From Wolfiporia cocos (lineage: Eukaryota > Basidiomycota > Agaricomycetes > Polyporales > Phaeolaceae), in NCBI GenBank assembly GCA_029448655.1, contig JACCLO010000025.1, positions 1 to 64,000 on the forward strand: 64,000 nucleotides of DNA, written 5' to 3'. Position 1 is the first letter of the stretch, and every line of letters starts with the position of its first letter. This document shows positions 9,896-22,168 of this stretch, in pieces. The notes beneath the pieces are model-generated. The model had not been told where the DNA came from. It saw only the letters and a program-made list of their open reading frames with translations, and made no database searches. The position numbers and the translations under genes were made by a program.

Positions 9896-12148
9896 CTGGT
9901 TCAGGCAAAATGTGCTATCAGCTTAATCGCGTCACAGAGTTAGTAGAAAGTCAGCAGATGCACAAGACTGGCTGGGGTTTCATCGTGAATGTGGTGAAGT
10001 CTACTTGAGAAATCTAAGATCATCGTGATCGAGGCTTGGGCCGACTGATCTGATCAGACCGCGACCGATACGTTTCATCTCAAAGCGCCGGTACACGATT
10101 TCTACGCCTTTAAAACTGCTCAGACTATATTGCAAGCTGTAATCGCGCTACCGGCATTCCGGTAAGCGCGAATCTCAGCTCACCCAGTACTAGTAGCTAA
10201 TGGTATATCCCGAGAGCGCGTGTAACGAACGTGAGACGACATTTCCCCGTATGAGACCGAAATTCTCTCGAGTGTCTGGTCGATTCTGGATCTTGAAGAT
10301 CGATATAATGAAAGATCAAGCCCATTATATCGGGCCCATAACATCCGAATGAGCAGTTGACAGATGTGACAGCATGCTTCGAAGACTAGGGGCGAAGATT
10401 ATCTTACTACAATGGCTCAATTCGCGCGACCGGAAATTGACCTCCCAGACTCAGCAACATCCTCTGAACCTTACGTTGCAGGCTCTGATGGAACATGAAT
10501 CATTGACCTCAAGCATTGGTATCAACATGTTCATGATCGTTGTGTACTATGACTTTTCGTGCCGCTTACCTGGTAGTTGTGCCCCGGAAGCTGCACATCT
10601 AGCCGCATCTCTAGACGGCGTACCAAAGATTGTGCCCAGTTATACACAAGCAAAATAAGCACTCTGTGACCGAGTGCATCTTATCTCGAAAAGCATGCGA
10701 GAGTCAGTGCCGGAAGGCAGTATCCCGGAAGCGATAACATGGCCACCTATGTAATGATTTGTAGCGCGAGACATCATGTTTTTGTTGGGAAATATGCCGG
10801 ACTGGGCTTTACAGTGGCGGTGGTTGACACGTGTGGGGGCATAGAACTTCAACGGGTATGCGAGATGGACAGGATATCACGTTCCATGGTGATAGACAGA
10901 ACTGCTCTCACCGGGCAGCAGTCGAGAGAAAAGCACCGTAGGTATTAGGATGAGGGGTTGCAAGAGATCTGGATTGAGTTCGAATTCGCGCGTCCAGGTC
11001 TATGGAGCAGGGGCGTCTTGAAATTGATTGTCAGCATTGTACACACAAAGCTAGAAACATGTCTCAGTAAGGCTGCTGAAGTACCGTCCTCGGTATTAGT
11101 GTGCCCGGAGCCATTATGAATTGAAGTAAATTGACTTGCTATAGTTCCGCTCATACAAACGTGCATATCATCCGCTCATAGCAATGGCCATTGATTATCA
11201 ATATGAAGCAGACGGGCTCTATCGACCTCAAACAGACTGCTGAAGTTTAGCATCGTCTTTTCTTGCTTGCGCCGTGCCTTCGCAGTCATGATATACGACT
11301 CCTTTTGTCCTCTCCCTGGTACCTCCGCTATGATGGCAATGGCGGTTCTTCGAACTGAGAATGCGGTCGACTTCGTCGCGTCGTCCCTTCTCCACGGTCC
11401 TAAAACGATCCTCCAGCCGATCAAAAAGAAACCCCGACACCTTTATCTCCTTCACGTCAACATGTCGCCCATGCTGTGAAGCATCACCGTGTTCAGCAGC
11501 ACCTGCGCAGGCTCTTTGTGCGCCTTGACGCATCGGGACACTCAGCTCGGGCGCAGGCGTTTTATACATGTCCTCAATGCCATGAGGTTCAACGCGAGAT
11601 CGTGTTCGATGGCAGCGACATCATGATCCTCTGGTGCATGACGACTCGGTGTCGCCGTAAACCTGGCATCCCCGGATAGAGCTGAGAGAGTGCGTGTCAG
11701 TGCCAGGTGTCGCTTTGGACTGAGGGTTGAAAAGCACTCCGTTTGCGCTGGGTTGAACGCAATCTACTTGATGTACAGAAAGGGCTGAGAGAACAAGGGC
11801 ATCAACGCGTACGGAAGATGCCTACCTCTGGGCGTCTTCCCCTGTATGGTCTACTTTAGCTTTCCCCCAAAGAAAGTGGTTTGTACAAACGGGTCAACCC
11901 AGTGGCGCATATCCGTACACGCTAATATGCTCACAATGGCATGTCCTGGCAGTCCTGCACGCAAGGGCCAATGTCAAATCGCCATTTTGATGGCCGGCGG
12001 CATGCATCCAAGATCAAACTGTCGTTGTCAGAAGAGCAGATTTCTCCTGGCAGCGGCCAGAGCGCTTTGTGCCTTGAATGACGAACGGTCATGTGACCGC
12101 GTCCGCATAGTCGACGCGTGACGTCACGCACTAGGCTGTCGTTAACGC
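9896..12148. other. Intergenic stretch, no recognisable gene
   Basis: These 2.25 kb upstream of the SET-TAD3 start hold only short frames in all six readings, none with a domain I recognise. A short A/T-rich near-palindrome around 10300-10335 (GATATAATGAAAGATC...CCCATTATATCGGG) could be a repeat edge. A Met-led frame at 10412 (MAQFARPEIDLPD) has no convincing continuation. Confidence 0.5.
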
Positions 12149-13136
12149 TAGTGTTGTGAGGTCTGGTCTCAAGGACCGCTAAAGACCAAGGACCGGACCA
12201 GGACCGGACTGACTAGGACCGATTCAACGGTCCGGTCCAGTCCTGGTCCTGACACGGTCCTGGTCCCGGTCCTTCTGAGTGGTCAGATTTTGCAGGACCG
12301 GTCCTGGACCGGTCCCGAATTTAACGTAGAATAATGTGGTTACTCCAAGGTAGGGAACCATGACTGACCAATTTACAATAAAACCAAAGTATTTAAGACC
12401 CCCTAGAGTGGGTCTGCATCATGTATATACCACTGGCTATTAGGGTAAACACATCAGACAGAAGCTGACATGAATAGTAACAACCAAAAACGTTCTGATT
12501 TATGATACAATGAAGCACTGCTATTGTCTTGGGCAATGCTTGGCACACACAGGTTGTCCTCATATTATCACTAGTTTTGCTGACTGACATGCAGTTGTGT
12601 ATTCTCCCATCCAGTAGTGTTAACACTCACATATTATGGTACACATGCATGGTGCATTCAATATCACCCAGTTATCGGTAGAGCGCTGCTTAGCAGTAGT
12701 TATATGCTACTCATTGTGGCACATACAAAAATGCAACACATGATCTCATCAGATACAACTTGAGGTGTGCAGTTACTGCAGTGTCATTTCTGTGTGTTGA
12801 CTTCAGTATACAATTTTACTTTCAGAAATCAAGAATTAGTGCACCATAGCCAATTTTTGGGCTGTACTTACCATGTTCTGGTATATATCGAGTAGTAAGT
12901 ACACTTTTGTTGCAGTTTCTGACATATAAAACTATAGTTAAGTCAATAACCACTTGATCGGTCCTGGACCGGTCCAGACCGGTCCTAGGACCGCTATAGG
13001 ACCGCGGTCCTACCTACTTGGGACCGGTCTTCAGTCCGGTCCCTCGTTGCCCATGGCGGTCCGGTCCTGGTCCCGGTCCTCGGTCCTGCCCACAAAACAT
13101 GCAAAAGACCGGACCGGACCGGACCTCACAACACTA
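12149..13136. mobile_element. Non-autonomous hAT-type DNA transposon (988 bp) with subterminal GGTCC arrays
   Basis: The terminal inverted repeats start TAGTGTTGTGAGGTCYGGTC, which fits the hAT end rule YARNG. They are flanked by an 8-base duplication with one mismatch, GTTAACGC (12141-12148) and GTGAACGC (13137-13144). Next to each end lie about 170 bases packed with GGTCC/GGACC(GG) units in both orientations (12165-12316 and 12958-13127). Such subterminal arrays are where hAT transposases usually bind. The A/T-rich centre has no transposase frame, so it must be moved in trans. I see no other copy in the window. Confidence 0.88.
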
Positions 13137-13324
13137 GTGAACGCCACAGAATTGCTGGAGCGACCTCGCATATATCCGTACTCCACGGCACCGGAGGGGG
13201 GCAGCATGCCACCTCTCGGCAAGCTACCCGATGCGAGGTGTGCCCAAGTTCCTCTTTCAGTATGCGTGGCTTCGAAGCCGTCGATGCTGACATCACCGTG
13301 ACGCAGATCTCCAGCGCGGATGCG

Positions 13325-13330
13325 TATAAA
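13325..13330 (+). promoter_or_regulatory. TATA box candidate for the small gene at 13434
   Basis: TATAAA lies 109 bases before the start codon, a plausible spacing for a fungal promoter with a short leader. The other copy of the gene (start 22929) has only TTTATAGT at the related place. Confidence 0.4.
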
Positions 13331-13433
13331 ATTCGAGGGCGTAGTGGGTGTGCAGTCCCAGCATACCCATTCTTTGAACTGAACGCGCACATCTACTTGA
13401 TAGCGCATATATATATCTACTCAATTCGACATC

Positions 13434-13811
13434 ATGGATATCACTCGTAACGACTATTCCGACGTGCGCTCGAACGCCACCGACGACCAGAAGTTCGAGA
13501 AAGCTTACCAGGTCGTTGACAGACCACAGATAACGGGGCGCGACATCCATGAGGACTATCTGAGGAGTCCACCACGAGTAAGTCGACGCAATACAATCTC
13601 TAGCTCATCAGCATAGTAATGTCGCTGTATGCAGAACCAGCCGCCAGAGTACGGGGACACTAGCGTGAGCCGTCACCCAGGGATTGAGGATGGTGCGAGG
13701 GAACCTGTAGATCCCAAGAGGGATGGAGTTCTGGGAGACGAGGCTGCAAGCAAGGTCACGAAGCAGTCGGACTTGGAGGCCGTCACGACGCAGAAGTCAG
13801 TGCACCCTTGA
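13434..13811 (+). CDS. Small two-exon gene of unknown function, 106 aa
   Basis: Exon 1 is 13434-13577 and exon 2 is 13635-13811. The 57-base intron has a perfect GTAAGT donor and a TATGCAG acceptor, phase 0. The product starts MDITRNDYSDVRSNATDDQK, is hydrophilic and rich in Asp, Arg, Val and Thr, and ends TTQKSVHP. I see no signal peptide, membrane segment or known domain. It faces the coiled-coil gene ending at 14985. A second copy with the same flanks at 22929-23283 is broken by a 20-base deletion, so the gene was duplicated together with the neighbouring coiled-coil gene. Conservation of the splice sites in both copies is the main argument that it is real. Confidence 0.6.
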
Positions 13812-14984
13812 ATTGGAGGATTTGAGGCCTAGAATATCGCTCGTGTAATCACAAATGGGATACGAGTTGCATACTATCGCCGCACGCGTACGACATCATT
13901 GCTATTGTGGCCGTGGTACGCTTGCGCTCTGCGTCAACATGTCACATATGATCTGTTGTATCGCGATCTCCACAAGTGTCCGGATGCCAGGGAAAGAGAC
14001 GAATTTATTGTACGGGCGGTACGCAATCCAACAACACTACTTGGGCTTAGCGAAGCTTCAAAGCTCCAATATACAAACATTCAATACCAATATTAAATTC
14101 AATTCTCAATATTCGATCTTTTCGCTTGGGCAGACCAATCAGCATAGTAAAAAGCCAAGGTCAGAAAGAACTTTCGTGCGAGATAGATAGACGACTCTGC
14201 TCGTACTATACATCAGTCCAGTTTATAACACGCATATATCAGCCGCAATGGCATACCTAACTGCCATTCACGAATAAAGTGGATAGGACAGAACCTTGTT
14301 TGTAACTGGACTATCAAATCGAGGACTTATCTTCATTGGGAGTAGTTGAGAGCTATGCGCTAAATGGGCTGGTTTTGTGAAGTGAGTGCCATCTGCTGTT
14401 CAATGCGACGTACGATCCCCTGGAAATGCGGACTATTAATATTGGAGCACACAATCCGTGCGTAGTCCGACTATACCCGTGTTATCTTACGCGCCGCGCC
14501 GTGCTGCGTGATGTGCCCCTTACATTACTCGTTTACCCTGCCGCCTTGCCGTTACTGTACCCGTAACTACCTTTCCCGTAACAGCGTTAGCCTCCTTTCG
14601 CCGCTGCTCGCATATAGTGCCCTGCCCGTTTTCTGTACTCTCAGTCTTGCTCTCTCTCGAGCACGTACTGAAGGTGAGTGGTATGCCATGCCTTAGGCAC
14701 TGCATGTTGTGCACTGTATTAGTCGTAGTCTACATATTGCAAAGATCTCCGATCGCTATTTACAGGTATGCCAGAATATATACAGTCTTGCTCTCTCTCT
14801 CTAGAGCACGTACTGAGGATTATCATTCGCTACTTACAGCCGAACGTGCGCGCTCTCGCCCCGTTGTTCTCGTATGGAGTGTTCGGATTAGCCTCTAGAA
14901 GCTCCTTGAACACACTGTCAAATCTCTCGCGGAGCTCTTCTTGAACATCTAGCTGAGTCTTTCAGCTGTCATCGCGCTCCGCCT
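13812..14984. other. Intergenic stretch plus decayed 3' end of the first coiled-coil gene, split by an insertion
   Basis: 13812-14350 resembles 23284-23820, the matching flank of the third coiled-coil gene. On the - strand, 14984-14880 and 14450-14360 resemble the C-terminal coding end of that gene (around 24040-23880). They are separated by about 430 bases of foreign sequence, which includes an imperfect direct repeat (CAGTCTTGCTCTCTCT...AGCACGTACTGA at 14640-14672 and 14785-14817). Frames here are broken, so the first gene has lost this C-terminal part. Confidence 0.6.
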
Positions 14985-17978
14985 CTACGTCCCTTTCGAA
15001 GATAACCTCCTAGCAGCCAGAAGACGCTGCTCGAGGTTCCTGATTTGTTCTGTCGCTGTAGAGCAATCGCGCTCTGCCTTCTCCTTGCTACGTAGTGCCT
15101 GCGATAGTTGCGACTGCATCGCGCGAACCGTTGAAGTCTGATTCTCCTTGTCGGTGAGGATACGTGCGATAGTCTCTTTAGCGCTGTTGACGCGGAGAAC
15201 TAGCTGAGATAGACCGGCCACGATGGCTCCAACGTCCAGTGTGCCCTCAGGTTGCGCCTTCTCGCGAGGATTATAGGAGGAGCCCGACCTTGCTGCACGC
15301 TGCGCAAGAAGCTCTATCTCGCTCACAGCTCGTCGGATCGCATCGACAGAGGTGTGAACGCGAGTCTTCAGTCCCCAGAGCTGGTCCGAGACGCTCTTCT
15401 TCTCCACCTCGACCTGCTCCCGCTCTTGGTTGGCGATTGATAGCCGGAGCTCGACTTCATGTAAGCGTTTTGACGCGTACTCCTTATCCGCACTAAGTGA
15501 GGCGACCTTGGCATGCGTGCTCTCAAGGATAGACTTCAGGCCATCGAGTTCCTTCGCCCTTGCAGCGGCATCCTTCGAGGCTTGTGCGTGTGCAGCTTCG
15601 AGCGCTTTGACGGTCTCCAACCGCCGCGTACGCTCCGCAGCGAGCTCGGCAGACTCCGCTTGGAATGTGTCGCCGAGCTGCTGGAGTTTCTCTTGGGCCT
15701 CCTTGTGCGCTTGAGCAATCTGCGCCCGGGCATCACGCTCCTTTGCGAGCTCGGCGGCTTTCGCCTCCAATGCGCGGAGTGCGTCGAGCAGAGACTGTTC
15801 CTTGGTCTCCAGCTCTGTAGACTTGACTGACAGCGCATCCTCGACCTGGTTGTATGCTAGTCTCGCCGCATCCAATGCCCGGGCGGTCTCCTGATGCGAG
15901 AGACGCTCGGCTGTGAGCTCTGCATCCTTCGTCTGGAGTGCCTCGGCGACCCCCAAATGGGAGTCGCGCTCAGTATCCAACTCCGAAGACGTTGACTTGA
16001 GCGATTGAGCGAGCTCGTCACAGGTCGATTGCAAGGTTGCTAGCTCGGCGGACACGGATTCAACCTTCTCTTGCAGCCATATGCGTGCTTGTTGCGCCAC
16101 AGCGAGCTCTCTAGTCGTCTCTTCATAAGAGGAGCGTGCAGCTGCAAGTTCTGCGTCCCTCATCTTGAGCGCCTCAGCGACTGCCAAATGGGAGTCGCGC
16201 TCCGCATCCAACTCTGAGGACTTCAACTTCAGCGATTGCACAAGCTCGTCACGGGTTGAGCGCAAGGCTGTTATTCCGGCGGACACGGATTCTGCCTTCT
16301 CCTCTAGCTGCATGCGTGCTTGTTGCGCCACATCAAGCGCTCGACTTGTCTCTTCATGTGAGGCGCGCTCAGCTGCGAGCTGGGTGGTCCTCGTCTCGAG
16401 CGAGCGCGAGATATTGATATTTTCGCGGCTGTCACGTTCGGCGATGAGCTCTGTAGCGCTCGCATCGAGCCGACAACATGCATCTCGAGCCGCATCGAGC
16501 TCCCGAAGAGCCTCTGTCTTGCCATCGCGCTCGGTCGCTAGTTGCGCACTCCGCACTTCGAGTGCGCGTGCGGTTTCTGCATGTGCCGTACGCCTGGAAC
16601 CGAGTGCTTGCGCTGTATCTACACGAGAGGCTCCTTCGGACCCTGCCGCCTCGAGCTGCTGCACTGCGTATCGAGTCATGTCCAATTCATCCGCAGACTG
16701 CTTGTGGGCATCGCGCTCTGCCGCGAGCTCGGCATCCTTGATTTTGAGCGCCTGCGCCGCACCCTCGCGAGCGGCGCGCTCCAATGTGAGCTCTGCAGCT
16801 TTCGCCTCGAGTACATGAAGGGTGTCTTGCCTGGCAGCACGCCCATCTGCGAGCTCGGCATCTCTAGTCGCAAGCGCCCGTGAGGCCGCTTCGTGACCAG
16901 CGCGTTCATCGGCGAGCTCCCTAGTTCTCATCTCGAGAGCGTGCTCGAGTTGTTGGAGCGTCTGGGAAAGCTCATCGCGAGCGGCGCAGGCGGCAGAGAG
17001 CTCCGCAGACTGCGAGTCGAGAGAGGCTTGCAGAGCTTGCAGCCGCTCCTCTGGTGCGGAAGCGTCCGATTCGGACGATGGGATACGGGTGTGCAACGCA
17101 GCTATAGTCTGATCTCGGTCAAGTATGGTGGCTTTACGGCTGGGCAGCTAAACCAGTGTGCATCAGAAACGGCTTCAGTTTAATGTAATAAGAAGCATTC
17201 TTACCTCTTGACAGATTGTCCATAGCAGTGACCTCTTGCGCTTGCGCTCATCTTGCAGCCCTTTCAGCAGCAGGGCGGTGCGGACATGCAGTACTGCGTG
17301 CCGCCTTACGATCGTCCTACGTGCGGTCTGTTCTGACTGCAGCGCTGCCTGGGTCGTCTGGAGCGTGGCGGACAGGTCCTTGACACGACAATCTAATGCA
17401 CCGCACGCAGCTTCATTCGCCTTGATCGCCGCCCGCGCTTCCTCCACGTGCGCCTCCGCAGTGGCGAGACTCGTCTCAAACTGTGCCTGGAGTGTGTTCT
17501 TCGCCGTTTCCGTCTCCGTACGTGCTTCGAGCAACGAGGTCTCCAGCTTGCGTACACGTTCCTTGAGCGCGGAGGCCTCTTTCTTCTTGGATCTCAGTGA
17601 TGTTTGCGCCTCTTCGAGCTATTGACCGTCAAATCGTATGCGGAACGCGGAGAGAGGACAGATAATTTACCTTCCTCCGTAGCTCTTCCGTAGTTTTGGC
17701 ATCGCCCTTGGATATGCTATCTGGGAGGGAAAGCACTGAGCTCCTCGGACTCTCATTGAGGGTACCATCTGAGCCATTAGAGGGAATCTCTGACACTGGA
17801 GCCTTCGTGAGCGGCGAAACAAGCTGGACAACTACAATGCCGTACCGGAGACGGAGTCAAGTGACGCCTGACTTAGCGAGCTTTTAAGCCATAATGGACT
17901 ACTGTCTTGAAAGCGCGCCAGCAGCGACGGACGCCGGGCTGGCATCGTTTGTCGTATGGAAGTCGGGGGTTTCGACAT
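14985..17978 (-). CDS. Coiled-coil cluster gene 1, 942 aa, four exons, C-terminally truncated
   Basis: Exons on the - strand: 17978-17846, 17789-17671, 17618-17205, 17147-14985. The N-terminus has ARRPSLLARFQ. Exon 2 has SPRSSVLSLPDSISK and ends EELRRK. Exon 3 ends with the family motif HVRTALLLKGLQ...ICQE. Exon 4 starts with RKATILDRDQTIAAL and is one long coiled coil of about 21-residue units (LEAKAAELxxERxxR), followed by the conserved KEYASKRLHEVELRLSIANQ region. It stops at RRLSSKGT after a +2 shift relative to gene 3, losing about 80 residues. No membrane segment or catalytic domain is visible, so a structural or scaffold role is likely; the function is unknown. Same-strand neighbours are its closest paralogs. 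Confidence 0.75.
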
Positions 17979-18344
17979 CTCGTGTTTGCAGCGGAGGATT
18001 GCGCGACGTGCATCAGGGAGACTGTAGTGATAGGAGCAGTGAATAATACACAAAGATATCCATGCAGAGAACAGCAAGGTAACGCGTGTCGCAGTACTTG
18101 GTGAGGTCTGTTGACCAAATGCGCGCTCATATCGCGATCACTCTATTGGTGCGGGAGAACATCTCATTTCACGGATCTACGGAGACACATCAAGGGAATG
18201 CTGGTCACTCTGGACCGCATACATTGAGGCCCTACACACCGTGATTTCATGTTCCTAACCACATCATTCACCCGTTGGGTCTTTTGGACCTCAGCGTGAT
18301 ATTCAATGTTCATGGGTTATCTGCGCTGGTAAAGCATCTCATGG
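17979..18344. other. Shared upstream region of coiled-coil gene 1
   Basis: 18070-18240 resembles 22250-22430 and 27935-28110, the upstream regions of genes 2 and 3. Shared stretches include GTGAGGTCTGTTGACCA, ATCGCGATC and ATTGGTGCGGGAGA. Common regulation of the three genes is therefore likely. I see no clear TATA box. Confidence 0.55.
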
Positions 18345-18707
18345 CTATCTTCCAATAGCCGCATAAGCAAATGGGGCATCCGTCTCGGCCGACGGCGGGG
18401 TAGCACTGGTGGTATACCGTCTGATCGGTGAGAATACGTGATCCTCGGCGCTTGAATCTACGCAAAGAATCAACCTCATGAGAATCATCGAGAGGATAAG
18501 ATCTTCACCTCCACCAAGAGCATAGAGCAACGAGCCAAATGAGTTGCTAAGTTTCGTAGTGCTTCTCTGCTTCAATGCGAACTACGACCCGCTCGAGCTC
18601 CTCAGACTCCTCACGAGCCGCTGCAAGTCTCGTGCGGAGGTCTCGTTTAGACTTTTTGTACGTCTCACTGAGTCTTTCAGCTGTCGTCGCGCGAAATCGC
18701 TCCGCCT
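18345..18707 (-). pseudogene. Out-of-frame C-terminal remnant of coiled-coil gene 2
   Basis: Just past the stop of gene 2 the - strand continues to resemble the last 80 residues of gene 3. Examples are AERLSETYKKSK in one frame and SNSFGSLLYALGGGED in another, matching LSSPLGALFYALGGGED of gene 3. The frames are broken by the +2 shift before 18708 and by a second lesion near 18560, so this part is not translated with gene 2. Confidence 0.65.
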
Positions 18708-21700
18708 CTATGTCCCTTTCGAAGATAACCTCCTAGCAGCCAGAAGACGTTGCTCGAGGTTCCTGATTTGTTCGGTCGCTGTAGAGCAGTCACGTTCCGC
18801 CTTCTCCTTGCTACGTAGTGCCTGCGATAGTTGCGACTGCATCGCGCGAACCGTTGAAGTCTGATTCTCCTTGTCGGTGAGGATACGTGCGATAGTCTCT
18901 TTAGCGCTGTTGACGCGGAGAACTAGCTGAGATAGACCGGCCACGATGGCTCCAACGTCCAGTGTGCCCTCAGGTTGCGCCTTCTCGCGAGGATTATAGG
19001 AGGAGCCCGACCTTGCTGCACGCTGTGCAAGAAGCTCTATCTCGCTCACAGCTCGTCGGATCGCATCGACAGAGGTGTGAACGCGAGTCTTCAGTCCCCA
19101 GAGCTGGTCCGAGACTCTCTTCTTCTCCACCTCGACCTGCTCCCGCTCTTGGTTGGCGATTGATAGCCGGAGCTCGACTTCATGTAAGCGTTTCGAGGCA
19201 TACTCTTTATCTGCACTAAGTGAGGCGACCTTAGCCTTCATGTCCTCGAGGAGAGATTTCAAGCCATCGGGTTCCTTCGCCCTTGCAGCGGCATCCTTCG
19301 AGGCTTGTGCGTGTGCAGCTTCAAGCGCTTTGACGGTTTCCGACCGCCGCGTACGCTCCGCAGCGAGCTCCGCAGACTGCGACTGGAATGTATCGCCGAG
19401 CTGCTGGAACTTCTCCTGGGCCTCCTTGTGTGCTTGCGCGATCTGCGCCCGGGCATCACGCTCCTTTGCGAGCTCGGCGGCTTTCGCCTCCAATGCGCGG
19501 AGTGCGTCGAGCAGAGACTGCTCCTTGGTCTCCAGCTCTGTAGACTTGGCTGAGAGCGCATCCTCGACCTGGGTGTGTGCTAGTCTCGCCGCATCCAGTG
19601 CCTGGGCGGTCTCCTGATGAGAGAGACGCTCGGCTGTGAGCTCTGCATTCTTCATCTGGAGTGCCTCGGCGACCGCCAAATGGGAGTTACGCTCGGCGTC
19701 CAACTCCGTAGCCTTCGACTTGAGCGATAGAGCGAGCTCGTCACAGGTCGTTACCAGCTCAGCGGATACGTATTCGACCTTTTCTTGCAGCCGGATGCGT
19801 GGTTGCTGCGCCACACCGGCCGACCGATTTGTCTCTTCATGGGAAGAGCGCCCAGCCGTCATCGTGAGCTCTTCGATGATAGCCAAGTGGGAGGAACGCT
19901 CGGCCTCTAGCTCCATATCTCTCGTCTTGAGCGATTGGACAAGCTCGTTGAAGGACATGCGCAATGCTTCCAGCTCGGCGGACTCGGACACAAGTCGCTC
20001 TTCCAGCTGAACGAGTGCTTGTTGTGCCGCATCGAGCGCTCGAGTCGTCTCTTCATAAGAAGAGCGTGCAGCTGCAAGTTCTGCGTCCCTCATCTTGAGC
20101 GCCTCAGCGACCACCAAATGGGAGTCGCGCTCCGCATCCAACTCTGAAGACTTCGACTTCAGCGATTGAGCGAGCTCGTCATAGGTCGATCGCAAAGCTG
20201 CTAGCTCTGTGGTTACGGATTCAACCTTCTCTTTCGGTTGAATGGGTGCTTGTTGCGCCACATCGAGAGCTCTAGTCGTCTCTTCATGTGAGGAGCGCTC
20301 AGCTGCGAGCTCAGAATCTTTCGCATGTAGCGCCTGTATGGCTTCCGTGCGGGCGACGTGTTCGGCAGCGAGCTCTCCATCCTTGGTACTGAGTGCCTCC
20401 TCGAGCTTCCGGCAAGTGTTCAAAGCAGCGCCCAGGAATAAAGCAATTTGTTCCTTGGCTTGACGTTCCCCTGCAAGCTCTGCTGTCCTATCTTCGAGAG
20501 CACGAGCTGTTTCCTCGCGCACCGTACGCTCGGCTTCAAGCTCCGCGCTTTTGGAGGTAAGAGCTTCCTCGAATTCCCGATGAGACACTCGGACCGCGTC
20601 AAGTTCTTGAATGGCGTGCTGGGGGGCGTCGCGCTCAGCTGTGAGCTGGGCGGTCCTCGTCTCGAGCGAGCGCGAGATGTTATCGCGGCTGTCACGTTCG
20701 GCGTTGAGCTCTGCAGCGCTCGCATTGAGTGCTGCCTCGAGTTCCCGAAGAGCCTCTGTCCTGCCATCGCACTCGGCCGCCAGTTCCGCAATCCGCGCTT
20801 CGAGTGCGCATGCGGTCTCTGCATGTGCGGTATGCTCGATTTCGACCGCCCGTGCCGTATCTACACGAGAGGCGCGTTCGGACTTCAGTGCCGCTTCGAG
20901 CTGCTGCGTCGCGCATCGAGCCATGTCCAGCTCATCGGCAGACTGTTTGTATGCATCGCGTTCTGCCACGAGCTCGGCACCCTTGATCTCGAGCGCCTGC
21001 GCCGCCCCTTCGCGAGCGGCGCGCTCCGATGTGAGCTTTGCGGTTTTCGCCTCGAGAGCGTGCAGGGTGTCTTGCCTAGCGACATGCTCATCGGCGAGCT
21101 CCATATTTCTTATCTCGAGAGCATGCTCGAGTTGTTGGCGTACTTCCTGAGATGCCTCTAGCGCCTGAGCGATCTCATCTCGAGCGGCGCGCTCGACAGA
21201 GAGCTCTACAGAATTTGAATCGAGAAGAGCTTGCAGCCGTTCCTCTAATGCAGAGATGTCCGATTCGAACGATTGAAGACGGGCGTGCAATGCAGCTATA
21301 GTTTGATCTCGATCAAGTATGATGGCTTTACTGCTGTCCAGCTAAACCGGTGTGCATCAGAAACAACTTCAGTTTGATTTCATAAGAAGCATTCCTACCT
21401 CTTGATATACTGTGCACAGCAGTGACCGCTTGCGCATGCGTTCATCTTGTAACCCTTTCAGCAGCAGGGCGGTGCGAACATGCAGTATTGCGTGCCGCCT
21501 TACGATCGTCCTCCGTGCGGTCTGTTCCGACTGCAGCGCTGCCTGGGTCATCTGAAAAGTGGCAAATAGGTCCTCGGCACGACGATCTAATGCACCGCAC
21601 GCAGCTTCAACGCTTGCCTTGATCGCCGCCCGTGCTTCGTCCACGTGCGCCTGCGCACTCGTCTCAAACTGTGCCTGAAGTGTGCTTTTCGCCGTTTGTG

Positions 21701-22168
21701 TTTCCGTATGTGCTTCGAGCAACGAGGCCTCCAGCTCACGTAAACGCTCCGTGAGCGTGGAGGTCTCTTCTGTCTTGTGTTTCAGCGTTGTTTGCGCCTC
21801 TTCTAGCTATTGACCGTTAAATTACATGCAGAACTGAGAGGATAGGTAATTTACTTTCTGCTGCAGCTCTCCCATAGCTTTGGCATCATCCTTGGATATG
21901 CTATCTGGGAGGGAAAGCACTGAACTCCTTGGACTCTCGATGGGGGTGCTATATGGACCATCTGAAAAGGACTCTGTCATTGGAGCCTACGTGAGCGGCA
22001 AAACAGGATACACAAACGCAAAGCCGTACCAGAGCCGGAGCGGGGTGACGCCTGGCGTGGCGAGCTCTTGGGCTCAGAGAGAGCACTACTGTCCTGCCAG
22101 AAGCTAGGCAGGATCGAGGTTAGCCAGGCTGGAGTCGTTTGTCGTCTGGAAGGCGAGGATCTCGACAT
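18708..22168 (-). CDS. Coiled-coil cluster gene 2, 1099 aa, four exons, C-terminally truncated
   Basis: Exons on the - strand: 22168-22030, 21973-21855, 21806-21399, 21341-18708, at the same places and phases as in genes 1 and 3. The N-terminal RPSLLARF motif is degenerate here (TTPAWLTSILPSFWQ). SPRSSVLSLPDSISKDD is kept in exon 2, and exon 3 ends HVRTALLLKGLQ...VYQE. Exon 4 is a long Glu/Ala/Leu/Arg-rich coiled coil of 21-residue units. It ends at the same RRLSSKGT as gene 1, through the same +2 shift. No enzyme or membrane features are seen. The loss of the N-terminal motif and the C-terminus suggests weakened constraint, but the long open frame argues against a simple pseudogene. Confidence 0.72.

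Noticed and set aside
11176..11680. Overlapping frames of 70-110 residues on both strands
   Set aside because: No domain, no conserved splice pattern, and equal openness on both strands; likely chance.
14455..14879. Insertion in the 3' part of gene 1 as a named transposon
   Set aside because: Neither inverted ends nor a clear target duplication could be found, only an internal direct repeat.
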